From Manduca sexta (lineage: Eukaryota > Arthropoda > Insecta > Lepidoptera > Sphingidae), in NCBI RefSeq assembly GCF_014839805.1, contig NC_051135.1:9179291-9243290 (forward strand): 64,000 bases of DNA, read 5' to 3'. The notes beneath the pieces are model-generated. The model worked only from the letters and a program-made list of their open reading frames with translations. It made no database searches and was not told where the DNA came from. Numbering within the stretch: the stretch's first letter is position 1; the number at the start of each line of letters is the position of its first letter. The position numbers and the translations under genes are program-made. This document shows, in pieces, positions 54,835-64,000 of the stretch.

Positions 54835-55026
54835 CTAGCGACACGCCCCGGCTTCGCACGGGTGCAATGTTGACTATTTAATGGATGTTATTATTATACA
54901 TATAAACCTACCTCTTGAATCACTCTATCTATTAAAAAAAACCGCATCAAAATCCGTTGCGTAGTTTTAAAGATTTAAGCACACATAGGGACAGAGAAAG
55001 CGACTTTGTTTTATACTATGTAGTGA
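54835..55026 (-). mobile_element. Non-autonomous Helitron, family E, internally deleted
   Basis: CTAGCGACACGCCCCGGCTT to ACTATGTAGTGA, complete ends of family E. The middle ~100 bp (with the second 3'-like block) are missing compared with 19681-19972. Confidence 0.75.
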
Positions 55027-55059
55027 TTATGAACCAAGGTGACCGACAAAGCTTTTAAT

Positions 55060-55126
55060 CTCTCGTCAGTCGACATGCTACTTACCATCAGGTGCAGTGT
55101 TCTTTGCCGCGCACGTATGAAAAAAA
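55060..55126 (+). repeat. Repeat family C, 3' scrap
   Basis: TCTCGTCAGTCGACATGC, CTTACCATCAGGTGCAGTG and an A-run. Confidence 0.6.
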
Positions 55127-55153
55127 CTTGGGATTGTTTTGCGATACGCCGGT

Positions 55154-55405
55154 AGACTGCTTCGGTGGCGTAGTTGTACTGCATGCGTGGCACGACAGCG
55201 TTCGAAGTCCTGGGTTCGAATCCCAGTGATATTTGGAATTTTATGCGCAGTATCAGCCTGGAGTTTGGAATTAGTCCGATATGGCGATAGGCTCGCTCCC
55301 TATCATATTATGGGACCGAACACACTTGCTGAAAAGTGGGTGCCCTGGTTGCGCCTTTGCATACCCTCTCAGGAATAAATGCGTGATGTTGTATGTGTGT
55401 CCACG
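55154..55405 (+). repeat. tRNA-derived SINE, family B, near full length
   Basis: AGACTGCTTCGGTGGCGTAG, CCTGGGTTCGAATCCCAG (B box), GCAGTATCAGCCTGGAG, GATATGGCGATAGGCTCG and GAATAAATGCGTGATG. About 12 bp after the B box are deleted. Confidence 0.8.
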
Positions 55406-56102
55406 TCGGTAGGCTCGCCCATGTTTATGTTTGTGTGTTGAAAACAAATTGGAATTAGCTTCAGCTCTTACCCATTTGGGAAAGTATGAAGTATGTAAAT
55501 CAGACAAATGAAAAACCATAGTATTGTGAAATAACTATATTAATTGTGTAAAATAAACATTTATTTTTATTTTCTTTACAAAAGCCGATCACGTATATCA
55601 CAATAATGTTGCAGTAAATCTGAATTTGCAATCACAGTAAGGTACGACAGCACTGCGATTTTTTGTCGTAGTATTTACTTACTTTTACAAATATTTTTTA
55701 TTAAAATCTAGAGAATATGTAAAAAGAATATGGAACATAATTACAATGGATATATTTTTTGCATAAAGTTTAATCCAATTTACAAAAAGACGAACATACC
55801 AAAATTTATCTATATTACCTACTTACCTACTGTACTCATATCATTCCAAACTATTGGAAGTCCGCCTTTTGGGTCCGATTATCAATCACTTGTTAGACTA
55901 TATTACCAAATTATCAATAGTTGCGATTAAAAGTCTTGCGACAAAAAATCGCAGCTCGTCGAAACGACAAGCATTCGTATCGTGACGTAAAACACATGAG
56001 GTCTACAATGAAAAAATGTACACACACTCAACACGGAAAGCTTGGAAGGCAGGCGAAGGCAAGTCAAATAAAATCAGTTTAATATTAATGTACAAGAGTG
56101 TG
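55406..56102. other. Unassigned AT-rich spacer
   Basis: Nothing recognised. Confidence 0.35.
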
Positions 56103-56262
56103 AATTCGCGTTCCGGGATAGGACTGTGTATTTCTGGATCTAACAGGCCGGCATAATAGTGTCGACTACTGAGGGGTAATCATCTCTCATAAGTCGAAAT
56201 TTTATAGGATCATACTCCACTTACAATATTGCACTGGAGTCACTTTTTCGTGCAGAAAAAAA
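56103..56262 (+). repeat. Repeat family C, 5'-truncated
   Basis: TTCGCGTTCCGGGATAGGAC, GCCGGCATAATAGTGTCGAC and CTCCACTTACAATATTGCAC, then an A-run. Confidence 0.7.
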
Positions 56263-57174
56263 TACAATTGAAAAAACACCTCCAAGTAATGCACAAATTT
56301 TGTGGGTTGCTTTTACTCAAAATTTAAAATCTTTTATGCTTGTCCCAGCCCTCTGAGTATTGACCAATGGTAACAGTTAATAGGTAACGGAAAACTCCAA
56401 AAGCAAACATTTTTATAGTATCTTATTAAAATAATAATTTTATACAAAAAGTGATTTCATTTGACACTCCCTTATCAATCATACGGAATCCATTTAACCA
56501 TTTATTTTTATTATTCAATATATTACATTTATGAAGATTGTACTAATGATAGCATTGATTATAAAATTGAAAATACGAAGATATGAAATTTGAACACGTG
56601 ATATTGAGTCCGGGTCAGCGGTAGACAAAAAGACACCGAACGAATTCGATGGCAATATTCAACCTTATGTCGTTTAACATATGGTGCCGTTTCGAACGCC
56701 CCGATATTGCTAAGCTAATATCAAGGATGTAAGTCATAATGTTGAGTTTAAATAACCATCGAATTCATTCTTACTCGTCTCCCATCCACGTTGACATTAG
56801 ACCGTATTCCAAAAACTTAAAGTCGATATTAAAATAACGATAGACATGATTTTAAGCACCCGAATTTCATAACAAAATATTCATTAAAATTATAAAAGTT
56901 GCTCACAGATGTTTTTTAATTTTGAAATCAACATTAGAACCTGGTTTATATCTATACAATATTCAAAAACGACGCACAAAAAAAATAGCTTTTATACAGC
57001 ATATAGGGCAAAGTTACATCAAGTTCAGCCTAAACCTTTGTTCAAAATTATATCCAACAAAACCTAGGTTTAGCCTGAACCCGTTTGACACACATCCAAT
57101 GGTCTAAAAGGCAGTCTTCCCGAAAATATCCGTTACAATTCCAGTCCAGATTCCAGGCATCTATGGAGCTAAAA
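56263..57174 (-). other. Rab18 3' flank, probable 3' UTR
   Basis: Downstream (minus) of the Rab18 stop. The first AATAAA on the minus strand that I see is near 56500. No repeats recognised; plus-strand frames here are AT-rich chance. Confidence 0.4.
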
Positions 57175-57291
57175 TTATATAGTACACGTTGTTTCGTAAC
57201 AAGAGCCCGTCTGTTCGCGCCTGTCTTCCTCTGTGATGCGAATGTTGGATGACGTGGTGTCCTTCTCCCATAGCCCTGGGGTCTCGATTAT
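57175..57291 (-). CDS. Rab18: Rab18 exon 5 (C-terminal tail and stop)
   Basis: Starts after AACTCTAG with [16 protein letters not shown], which lines up with the IIQTPGLWE segment of animal Rab18, and carries on in phase 0 from exon 4. The hypervariable tail runs [21 protein letters not shown] then TAA. Two Cys are present, but the last sits third from the end, so no CaaX, CC or CXC box is complete. The acceptor tract is poor in pyrimidines, possibly because a repeat element begins 47 bp upstream in the intron. The downstream 3' UTR probably runs to an AATAAA near 56500 on the minus strand. Confidence 0.85.
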   Translation of the reverse strand: MIETPGLWEKDTTSSNIRITEEDRREQTGSCYETTCTI

Positions 57292-60200
57292 CTAGAGTTC
57301 CATCAAACTGTTAGAATTGTCTCTGGGTTGAAAAATCATAGCCTGACCCTAATGTGATAAATATGAAACTAATTTTTTATACTGACGACGTTAACTTCAA
57401 AATGAAAGAGCAAAAATGGCGTCGTTAAAGAGCAAAAGTTACGCCTTTAAAGAGCTAAAGTAGCGTCGTTAAAGAGCAAAAGTTTCGCCTTAAAAGAGCA
57501 AAAGTGGCGCTCTTAAAGAGCAAAGGTTGCGTCTTTAAAAATCAAAAGTGGCGCTCTTGAAGAGCGAAAATTGCGCCTTTAAAGAGCAAGAGTGGCGCCC
57601 TTATAGCAGATTGTTTCAATTTTTTGGTCAGGCTATAATTAGACCCAGATGTTACATTCGTTAATGTTTAGAAATTGCTATATTTTACCTTTGTTAAGTG
57701 ATTTAACGATATAAAAATTAGTACAATGCTCATTATATAACAAATACAAACTTTATATTTGACTGTGGAAACAACAGGATCTCAGGATCCAAGGGGTTAT
57801 TTTCACAAATAAATTTGTCGCCTTAAACTTTACCATTATATACAATCGAAGGGTTTGTTTGTTTAAACGCGATAATCCCAGGAACTACTAAACCGTTTTT
57901 ATGTCTTTTTTCCTAATAGTAAGCTACATTACTCCTAAGTGCTATATACTTTTTATCCCGAAAAATCTTTTACATGCGGGCGGAGCCGCAAGAAAAGCTA
58001 TGATGGATATACGAAAAAATAAAATTTAAAGTCGCAATGGAAGCCGAGTGCGACTTTACACGCATAATGTCATCTTAAAGGAAGAAAAATGTGTCGTAAG
58101 ACTTATTGATTGTAAATAAAAACTTTTTTTATACGTCAGTAATTTTCTTTGTTATATGGCGGAGCGCAGCGCATTTTTTTTATTGACAAACTATAATCGA
58201 GACATTGTCTTCATGGAAATAATATTCAAAATCAATTAACACAACGGTGTAATGCAATTTATGCAACACAATAATTGGCATTACATTTTCACATGAGTAA
58301 AATTTGAATCAGGCATTAATTCGTGTTTCCCTCTTTATTTATATTACGGGATTATTGATATTTTAGCTGAAAAAGAAATAGAATCAGGTGATATATATAA
58401 TTCAATTTGTGTAATAAATATAACACAGACTGGCTGTAAAAGGAGATACAGCCAGTGAATTATCAATGCCAGCTTTTTGATTACTACAGTACTTCAACAT
58501 TTGACGGTGTTTAAACTATTGACAATACTTATTAAATCTTCTGCACTTTTCAACACAAAGTTTCAAAAAACCGTCTTGACTTGACGTCCAATGGACCGCC
58601 GAGCTGAATTATACCGTACACAGCACGACATAACCCACACATTCCAACGCTTTTGTCATGTTGGTGCTAATGTGTACTTAAGCCATTAAGCGTATGCATC
58701 TCGGGTAATCAAGTAACAAACAGTGTATCGACGCACTCCCAAGGGTCTAAAGCAAGTATCTAAGTGGGTTAATGTTAGGACAATATAATTATTCCTGTAA
58801 ACAAGCCTATGTATTCAATAACGGCTTTGTTTCACTATCAAATTACATAAGAAATTTTTATTTTATATTTGTGATACTTTGTTCTGATTCAGGAAATTAT
58901 TAAGGCTTTTCCCGTTATGGACCTTAACCGCTTAATTTAACTAAGCGATTGGCAAGTATATATTAATTTTAAAATTGATTTGTCGTATTGTATAGCTTTA
59001 AATAAACCTGTCCCAATACTAATTAAATAATAGTCCAAGCGGCAACTAAACATATTACAATCTCAAACGTTACTAATAATTTACAGTTCATTGGTGTGTA
59101 ACTTTAACCGTTTACTTAGCGCACGCAACGGAAGCCCTCAAAAGGAATAACTTTTTTATTATTATTTTTTATTAAAATAGTTATTCCTTTTGAAATAATT
59201 GTCATTGATATTCATCTTCTATTGGTCATAGCGTAATGTTCTATACTCTTATAGCCTTCCTCGATTAATGGGCTATCCAACACTAAAATAATTTTTCAAT
59301 TCGAACCATTAGTTCCTGTGATTAGCGCGTTCAAACAAACAAACAAACTATTTAGCTCTATATAACAGCATAGATGCATGTAAAGATAAATTACCTTTTG
59401 CGTTAACTCTTCAAACGCCAGATTGATGCCCTCCTGCGTCTTGGCACTGCTCTCAATGAACAGCATCCTGTGCTTCTGCGCGAATGCTTGGCCCTGCTCT
59501 CTTGTAACCGCGCGAGGCTGTTAAACAACACCATCAATTACTATTGTCTTAGTCAGCTGTTTTTAGTAACACGCATTTATGCCCGAAGACGTAGGCAGAG
59601 ATGCAATCAGAGCACTAATATTTCACCTGGTGAATCATACTCGCCTATCATGATACGGGACGGCTCTATCGCCATATTGGGTACAAATTCTGCATTCCGG
59701 GCTGAGTAAAATCGTCCGTGACTCATTACCTCCACATCACAAGACCGCACATCGAAAATGCACTAGCAACTTAGACTTCCTATCGCTCAGTCCATAGCTA
59801 AGGTTACATTATCCAGTTACCTTTACAACGAAACGCGTAGTAACCTTGCGTGCATGAAATTTAATATCTCACGGCAGAAACATAGTAACATTAGCCACCT
59901 AACCTTTAAACTTAAACTTGAAACAGGAAACGGAATGTTGTAATACAATATTCCACGAATTTTAGGGAATTTGGTTATTACCGTCTTGTGTTTTATAACA
60001 ATCTGAAGATATTATGCTTTGAAATAAAACTATTTACGGATTTCGGTTATTAATATTATTATTTTTTCCCGACGTTTCGACTTTGTAGCCTTCATGAGTC
60101 CATGAAGGCTGTAGTCTTAAAAAACAAACAAAAGTGTGTTGACGTTGTTGGCTTTTTCTCAGACAGGGTTGCCCTTTATAAGAAGACAGTCATGTCTAAC

Positions 60201-62170
60201 ATTAAAAAAAACTGTATATGCTTACCTTATCGATTTTGTTCCCAACAACTAAACATACAATATTCTTGTTAGTTGTGTAAACTTGTAATTCTTCCACCCA
60301 TTCGTTGAGTTTGGCTAATGTTTTGGGTTCTGATACGTCATATACAAGTATAGCTCCATGTGCATCTCTGAAACAAGATTATTTATTAAGCCTTATCTCT
60401 CCCTATAGAAATCGTATTCTAATAGTACTTTTAGATAATTTTGCAAGGTGTCCCTTCCCCATATAAATGAATAGTTCATTGATATAAATACTTTTGCATA
60501 AACATTACTTCCATTGTAATCTACTTTGGATAAACACTTCTTCAACAATATTCGAGCTCTATAGTTCTACATTAATATAGTATTTTCTTTTATTTTCTTA
60601 TATTTAAGGGAGGCTTACAGACTAATAACATTAAGTTAGATCACATTAATGTATAATCAATTTGCTAATAACATTAGATAATATAAATATCAATATAGAA
60701 AAAAAAATTGTAACAACGAGTAATATTAGACTATAATAACTATGCATTATGTTATTAGTGAAAAAAAAAATCAAAATCAGTCTAGTAGTTGCTGAGATTA
60801 GTGCATTCAAACAAACTACCTTTATATATTAGTATCAATTATTTAATTACCTGTAAAAACTGGACGTCAAAGTCCTATAACGCTCCTGTCCTGCCGTATC
60901 CCATATACCCAGTTTAACTTTCACTCCATTAACATCTACTACTTTGCAGTTGTAATCCACACCTATTGTAGCTGGAAATTGGGCCTGATAGTCGCCTTTT
61001 GTGAAAGCCAGGATTATGCTACAAACATATCAATTAAATTATTATTACAAATACTGGGACTAATAGAAATTTTGCCACCCAGGAATAGACATAATGAAGG
61101 TGACAGGTTAAAAAATAAATGAAATTATTAATGCAAAATGTATTGCACATTAGCCCCATAAATGGGATAATGCCAGGTAAAAGAATATTAGTGAAGAGGA
61201 AGACTCTATACAATTTTTAATCATTCCCCAAGATAAAACAATATACTCGATACTTCCTGCAGTAAGGGATAAATCTCTACAAGAAAAAGTCTTCTTCCAA
61301 AAAAAGCCTTTTCCTGGAAGTTTCATTTATATATCTTTCATGATGTTCTTTTGTATGAGTGTTAAAATATGTAAAAACTTTGGTATTACCAGTGTAAGAT
61401 AGCAACAATACTTCAAATCTGAATCATTATTGATTAATAATATTTCATATCTATTACTCATATTATGATACTCATAATAGATACATAATTTAACTCATAT
61501 TCATATTTACGTTTATGCCTGAAAGATAAAACCAAGGTTTTTTGCACATCAATATGACCCCACTACACTTGGTAAATGGAGTCTATTCATTAGTAAATTT
61601 TTCAGTTGTTTTTAAATTGTATTAACTCAATTTTTTTCAAAGGAAACTTCTATGCGGCAGAGCCATCATAACAAATATTGAATCGTACAGCTACTAGCTT
61701 GAAAAACTTTTGTAGGTGGTCCAAAATTTTTTTTTTTGTACTCATATTGATTAAATTTAAACACAGGCAAAAAATAAAGATAAATAGGGGTTAGAGTGGA
61801 AAGCGTTTCAATTGAATGGAATTTTTGCAAATTACTTCACACTAAACACTTTTACCACATTAAAGATAGCTTGAATTGAATTATGTACGGAATTGAATTA
61901 CAAGCATGATCAAATTGTACATACAGTTATAAATTGTATAGGTTGAACAGTCAAATGCATAAAAAAGGTTTACTAACAAAGCGACTTTATATGATACGCA
62001 ATTATTGTACTAAATAGGCCGTAACACAAAGTACAGTCTATGACTCAATGACAAAAATATGCATATTTTTTTATAGTAATAGATTAGGTTTTATCGTTAA
62101 CAACTGACCTGGATTTGCCAACGCCGCTCTCACCAAGCAAAAGGATCTTTAATTTCGCTACGCAATCCAT
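57175..62170 (-). CDS. Rab18: Rab18-type small GTPase, complete gene of five exons
   Basis: Join of 62109-62170, 60851-61018, 60226-60367, 59395-59517 and 57175-57291 gives 203 codons plus stop; human RAB18 has about 206. Every intron is GT..AG and phases agree (2, 2, 0, 0). Motifs in order: P-loop GESGVGKSS, switch I Thr in PATIGVDY, switch [20 protein letters not shown] and SSAKT. The stretches [23 protein letters not shown] and IIETPGLWE are Rab18-like rather than Rab1/8-like. Rab18 proteins work in membrane traffic at the ER and lipid droplets; that role is taken from the family. The Met at 62170 fits the short Rab18 N-terminus just before LKILLLG, although the frame stays open upstream. 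Odd point: the protein ends Cys-Thr-Ile, not a standard CaaX, CC or CXC prenylation motif. The introns hold Helitron, D and minisatellite repeats. Confidence 0.9.
57338..57636. mobile_element. Inverted-repeat element carrying a 24-bp minisatellite
   Basis: ATAGCCTGACC at 57338-57348 and GGTCAGGCTAT at 57626-57636 are exact inverted repeats, with TA bordering the GCCTGACC core on each side. Between them is the tandem array (next entry). This fits a small TA-inserting MITE whose centre expanded; the class is inferred. Confidence 0.6.
57405..57604. repeat. 24-bp minisatellite, about eight units
   Basis: A unit like AAAGAGCAAAAGTGGCGTCG followed by TTAA recurs every ~24 bp with scattered changes (GCGTCGTT, GCGCTCTT, GCGCCTTT variants alternate). 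Stops occur in every frame, so it is not coding. Confidence 0.85.
57831..58000 (+). mobile_element. Short diverged Helitron in Rab18 intron 4
   Basis: GAAGGGTTTGTTTGTTTAAA, AATCCCAGGAACTACTAAAC and GGGCGGAGCCGCAAGAAAAG then CTAT in place of CTAG. Confidence 0.6.
58003..59097. other. Intronic AT-rich DNA with one hairpin
   Basis: ACTGGCTGTA at 58429-58438 and TACAGCCAGT at 58447-58456 form a perfect 10-bp stem with an 8-nt loop. No other feature seen. Confidence 0.45.
59098..59365 (-). mobile_element. Helitron fragment, inverted, in Rab18 intron 4
   Basis: TTTAACCGTTTACTTAGCGC, TTGGTCATAGCGTAATG, TTCGAACCATTAGTTCCTG and GCGCGTTCAAACAAAC; 30 bp from exon 4. The 3' end is not kept. Confidence 0.6.
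59395..59517 (-). CDS. Rab18: Rab18 exon 4 (SAK motif)
   Basis: The acceptor TTTAACAG precedes 123 nt (41 codons, phase 0 at both ends) and donor GTAATT follows. It encodes [30 protein letters not shown] and [10 protein letters not shown]; the SSAK part is the G5 motif. Open frames on the plus strand here are antisense shadows. Confidence 0.92.
60020..60115 (-). repeat. Repeat family D, short copy in Rab18 intron 3
   Basis: GAAATAAAACTATTTACGGA and TTTCCCGACGTTTCGACTTT, then a direct turn into ATGAAGGCTGTAGTCTT of opposite sense, so the copy folds back. Confidence 0.6.
60226..60367 (-). CDS. Rab18: Rab18 exon 3 (NKID guanine-recognition motif)
   Basis: Acceptor TTTCAG and donor GTAAG bound 142 nt. 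They encode [17 protein letters not shown], then [16 protein letters not shown] and VGNKIDK. The NKID motif reads the guanine base. The exon ends on a codon boundary. Confidence 0.92.
60851..61018 (-). CDS. Rab18: Rab18 exon 2 (switch I and switch II)
   Basis: The acceptor TTTGTAG precedes it and donor GTAATT follows. Its 168 nt encode the Ser that completes the P-loop, switch I with PATIGVDY (the Thr coordinates Mg2+), the interswitch [15 protein letters not shown] and [10 protein letters not shown]. It ends two bases into an Arg codon. The Gln of WDTAGQE, needed for GTP hydrolysis, is intact. Confidence 0.92.
62109..62170 (-). CDS. Rab18: Rab18 exon 1 (start codon and P-loop)
   Basis: Starts [20 protein letters not shown], which is the N-terminus and G1 phosphate-binding loop of a Rab. 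The exon has 62 nt and ends in the first two bases of the second P-loop Ser codon, followed by donor GTCAGT. The other candidate starts upstream are non-ATG codons and lie outside the usual Rab length. Confidence 0.9.
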
Positions 62171-62601
62171 TATAACACTATTATCTCCTTTATTTGATGT
62201 AGAGTTATCAACAATAATTAGAAATAGGTACTGACGCAACAACAGGAAACGAATGGAAATTACTGGCACCAACTTATTTGAAATATACAAATGCTGTGTC
62301 GGAATACATTAAAAACGGAATTATATATTAGTCTGCTAGTTTATATCTATTTTTTTACAATTTCGCGTTGAATTACGAAAACAAATAATGACATTGTCAT
62401 TCTAAATTTTTTTCTTTGACATTTTGAGCGTTTAGTTCGTGCATTGTAGTGTAATTTTTTAAAGATTTATTTCATTGGATTAAGATTATAAGGATTAAAT
62501 TAAAAATTTATTTTAACGGATATAACTATTTTATAAATATTGTATGGAAATTAGTTCAGAATGGTTTAATATTTACATAAATATGATCAAGCATGATTAG
62601 C
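62171..62601. other. Rab18 5' flank, candidate promoter region
   Basis: Lies upstream of the Rab18 start and before any plus-strand candidate exon. It is AT-rich, with no clear TATA box or initiator that I can defend. Confidence 0.3.
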
Positions 62602-62645
62602 ATGAACAAAACGTTTTTGTTGATCTTGGTGGCAGTTCGTTCAAG
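62602..62645 (+). CDS. Possible first exon with signal-peptide-like start
   Basis: ATG at 62602 reads MNKTFLLILVAVRS up to a donor-like AAG|GTAAAG. The hydrophobic run resembles the start of a signal peptide. No downstream exon in phase was recognised, and another frame through the same bases is also open, so this is speculative. Confidence 0.15.
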
Positions 62646-63278
62646 GTAAAGCCCCAAACTTATTGCAAAATGACGTAATGTAACGCAAACTACCCATGGT
62701 TACTATTTAACTGAATTTAATTATATTTTTATCATTACTCAAGTGAATGTTAGTATTAATTAAAACTAATTTAAATTAACGTTATAACTCATGAACCTCT
62801 AATTTTGTTTATAACGAACATTGCTTTTGAACACCATTTACCTAGGCACTTATGCCTTTTTTCACGTTGTAGCAGGATTACAAATAATTAGGCACATATT
62901 ATTAAGTATTCTTAGGTATTGAATATGATATTTTACACAATTGACCATAAATAAAAAGGCAAGTACCTAATTAAAATTCAAGCGTAATAAATAGTCTCCT
63001 GACTCTTACTCCAAGCAATATCTCGGAAGCAACTCAATAAAAATTTATTTGAAAAATATTTCTCAAAGTTGTGGGACGGCTCGTACGTATGGAACTTTCC
63101 TTAAAGTTTCTATTAGGTTTTGAATAAAATAACTTTGTTGGGATATCTTTATTCCAGAAGACGTACGATCAGCGACAAAAGTCGATGAGCAGATACTAAT
63201 TTACAAAACACCTGAACATTGAAACGGACCATAAATTACTTACCATAGAAGAGTACAGATTAAGGTTATCATTTCAAT

Positions 63279-63371
63279 ATGGATACCAAAGTAAAGGACT
63301 GGCTGAAAAAATATGAAAAAGAAACTGACGTTTACGTTGAATCCTTCGAAGAGAATCTCCTGCCAGAATAA
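63279..63371 (+). CDS. Small open frame of 30 codons, uncertain
   Basis: ATG to TAA; reads MDTKVKDWLKKYEKETD and then VYVESFEENLLPE. It is charged and helical-looking, unlike the AT-rich chance peptides around it. No family recognised. It could be a micropeptide, an exon of a larger gene, or chance. Confidence 0.25.
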   Translation: MDTKVKDWLKKYEKETDVYVESFEENLLPE

Positions 63372-63536
63372 TTTTGAATTTACACATTTGTTTCTTAAAC
63401 CGGCCAGTGCTCTATAAAATAAGATGTTTAAAATATAACTAACCTATTCCTATTAATGTTATAATATTAATGACTAAAGTATTATGATGTTTAGTCCATA
63501 CTAAAAAATGTGTATAATTCTGGTTATTAACTTCAA

Positions 63537-63744
63537 TATATACTATTATATAAACCTGAAGAGTTTGTTTGTTTGAATGCGCTAAACTCAGGAACTGCTT
63601 AACCGATTTTGAAAATATTTCACTAATAGGAAGCTACATTACTCTTAAGCGCTATACGCTACTTTCTATCCCGAGTAAATATAAAGCAAGACTTTAGTCC
63701 TTAAAAAACTTTTTCACGCAGGCGGAGCAGCGAGCCAAAGCTAG
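63537..63744 (+). mobile_element. Short non-autonomous Helitron
   Basis: TATACTATTATATAAACCTG, GTTTGTTTGAATGCGCTAAA, AATAGGAAGCTACATTACTC and GCGGAGCAGCGAGCCAAAGC then TAG followed by T. The 5' TC is slightly altered. Confidence 0.7.
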
Positions 63745-64000
63745 TATGTTATAAAATACCAATTTAATTGATATTCTGGACTGTTGGAAAAAAGTTTGTA
63801 TATAAAACAAAGAATTTGCTAATTTCAGCCACATTTGTGTTTATTACAGATCATAAAAAATTGCTAGTAATGTTTAGCAGTGAATGGTTTGACGGCGTTC
63901 AGCTACTTTTGTAGTTCAATTATGTCAAGTTGTTTTGTATTTAAATTAATCAGTAACTTATGGTAAATGATAATGATTAGGAAATATTGGAAACAAATTA
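63745..64000. other. Unassigned AT-rich end of window
   Basis: Nothing recognised. Confidence 0.35.

Larger units (their letters stand above)
57292..59394 (-). other. Rab18 intron 4, filled with repeats
   Basis: The 2.1 kb intron contains, from exon 5 outward, the minisatellite-bearing inverted-repeat element (57338-57636), a Helitron-like fragment (57831-58000), a 10-bp-stem hairpin (58429-58456) and an inverted Helitron fragment (59098-59365). The other introns are shorter: 59518-60225 (with a D repeat at 60020), 60368-60850 (with a small Helitron scrap near 60785) and 61019-62108 (AT-rich, nothing recognised). Confidence 0.75.

Noticed and set aside
54663..54873. Small ORF running through the palindrome
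   Set aside because: It is explained by the palindrome and shows no protein-like features.
57405..57604. CRISPR-like array
   Set aside because: Units are contiguous 24-bp repeats without unique spacers, in a eukaryotic intron; it is a minisatellite.
59470..59709. 79-codon plus-strand frame
   Set aside because: It is antisense to Rab18 exon 4 and runs on into intron sequence.

Overview
The window looks like nuclear DNA of a moth or butterfly (Lepidoptera). It is AT-rich, its gene has short introns with GT..AG splice sites, and it is packed with repeat types I recognise as lepidopteran: two tRNA-derived SINE families, a third SINE-like family that ends near 'CTCCACTTACCATCAGG', and non-autonomous Helitrons with 5'-TC, 3'-CTAG and insertion between A and T. 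Species cannot be read from the sequence.

Only one cellular gene is clear: a complete five-exon Rab18-type small GTPase on the minus strand at 57175-62170 (203 codons plus stop). Its GTP-binding motifs G1 to G5 are all present. The last exon lies beyond a repeat-filled 2.1 kb intron and restores the family's usual length. The left edge (3-119) may be the last coding exon of an unrecognised plus-strand gene, followed by an AATAAA at 321. A 30-codon open frame at 63279 and a possible signal-peptide first exon at 62602 are weak candidates on the right.

The largest open frame (42945-45788, minus) is the ORF2 of an APE-type non-LTR retrotransposon. Endonuclease and reverse transcriptase are uninterrupted, and its 3' end carries a 7-bp tandem-repeat tail. 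ORF1 is missing.

The remaining ~85% is layered repeats. SINE family A has about 13 copies, SINE family B about 7 and repeat family C about 11. Helitron families number about 15 copies, two with internal ~122-bp tandem units. There are several TIR/MITE elements, an interspersed repeat 'D' that twice served as landing site for other elements, short RTE-like LINE ends with target duplications, and microsatellites. The order of insertion can be read at several loci (1.25-kb TIR element into D, Helitron into D, LINE end into Helitron, SINE next to Helitron).

I looked for an undescribed system and found no convincing multi-gene one. The most unusual local structures are a perfect 26-bp-arm palindrome at 54659-54714, a 24-bp minisatellite bounded by short inverted repeats and TA in the last Rab18 intron, a compound hairpin cluster at 17665-17758, and a Rab18 C-terminus without a standard prenylation motif. 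Repeat family letters (A, B, C, D and so on) are labels used only in this answer.
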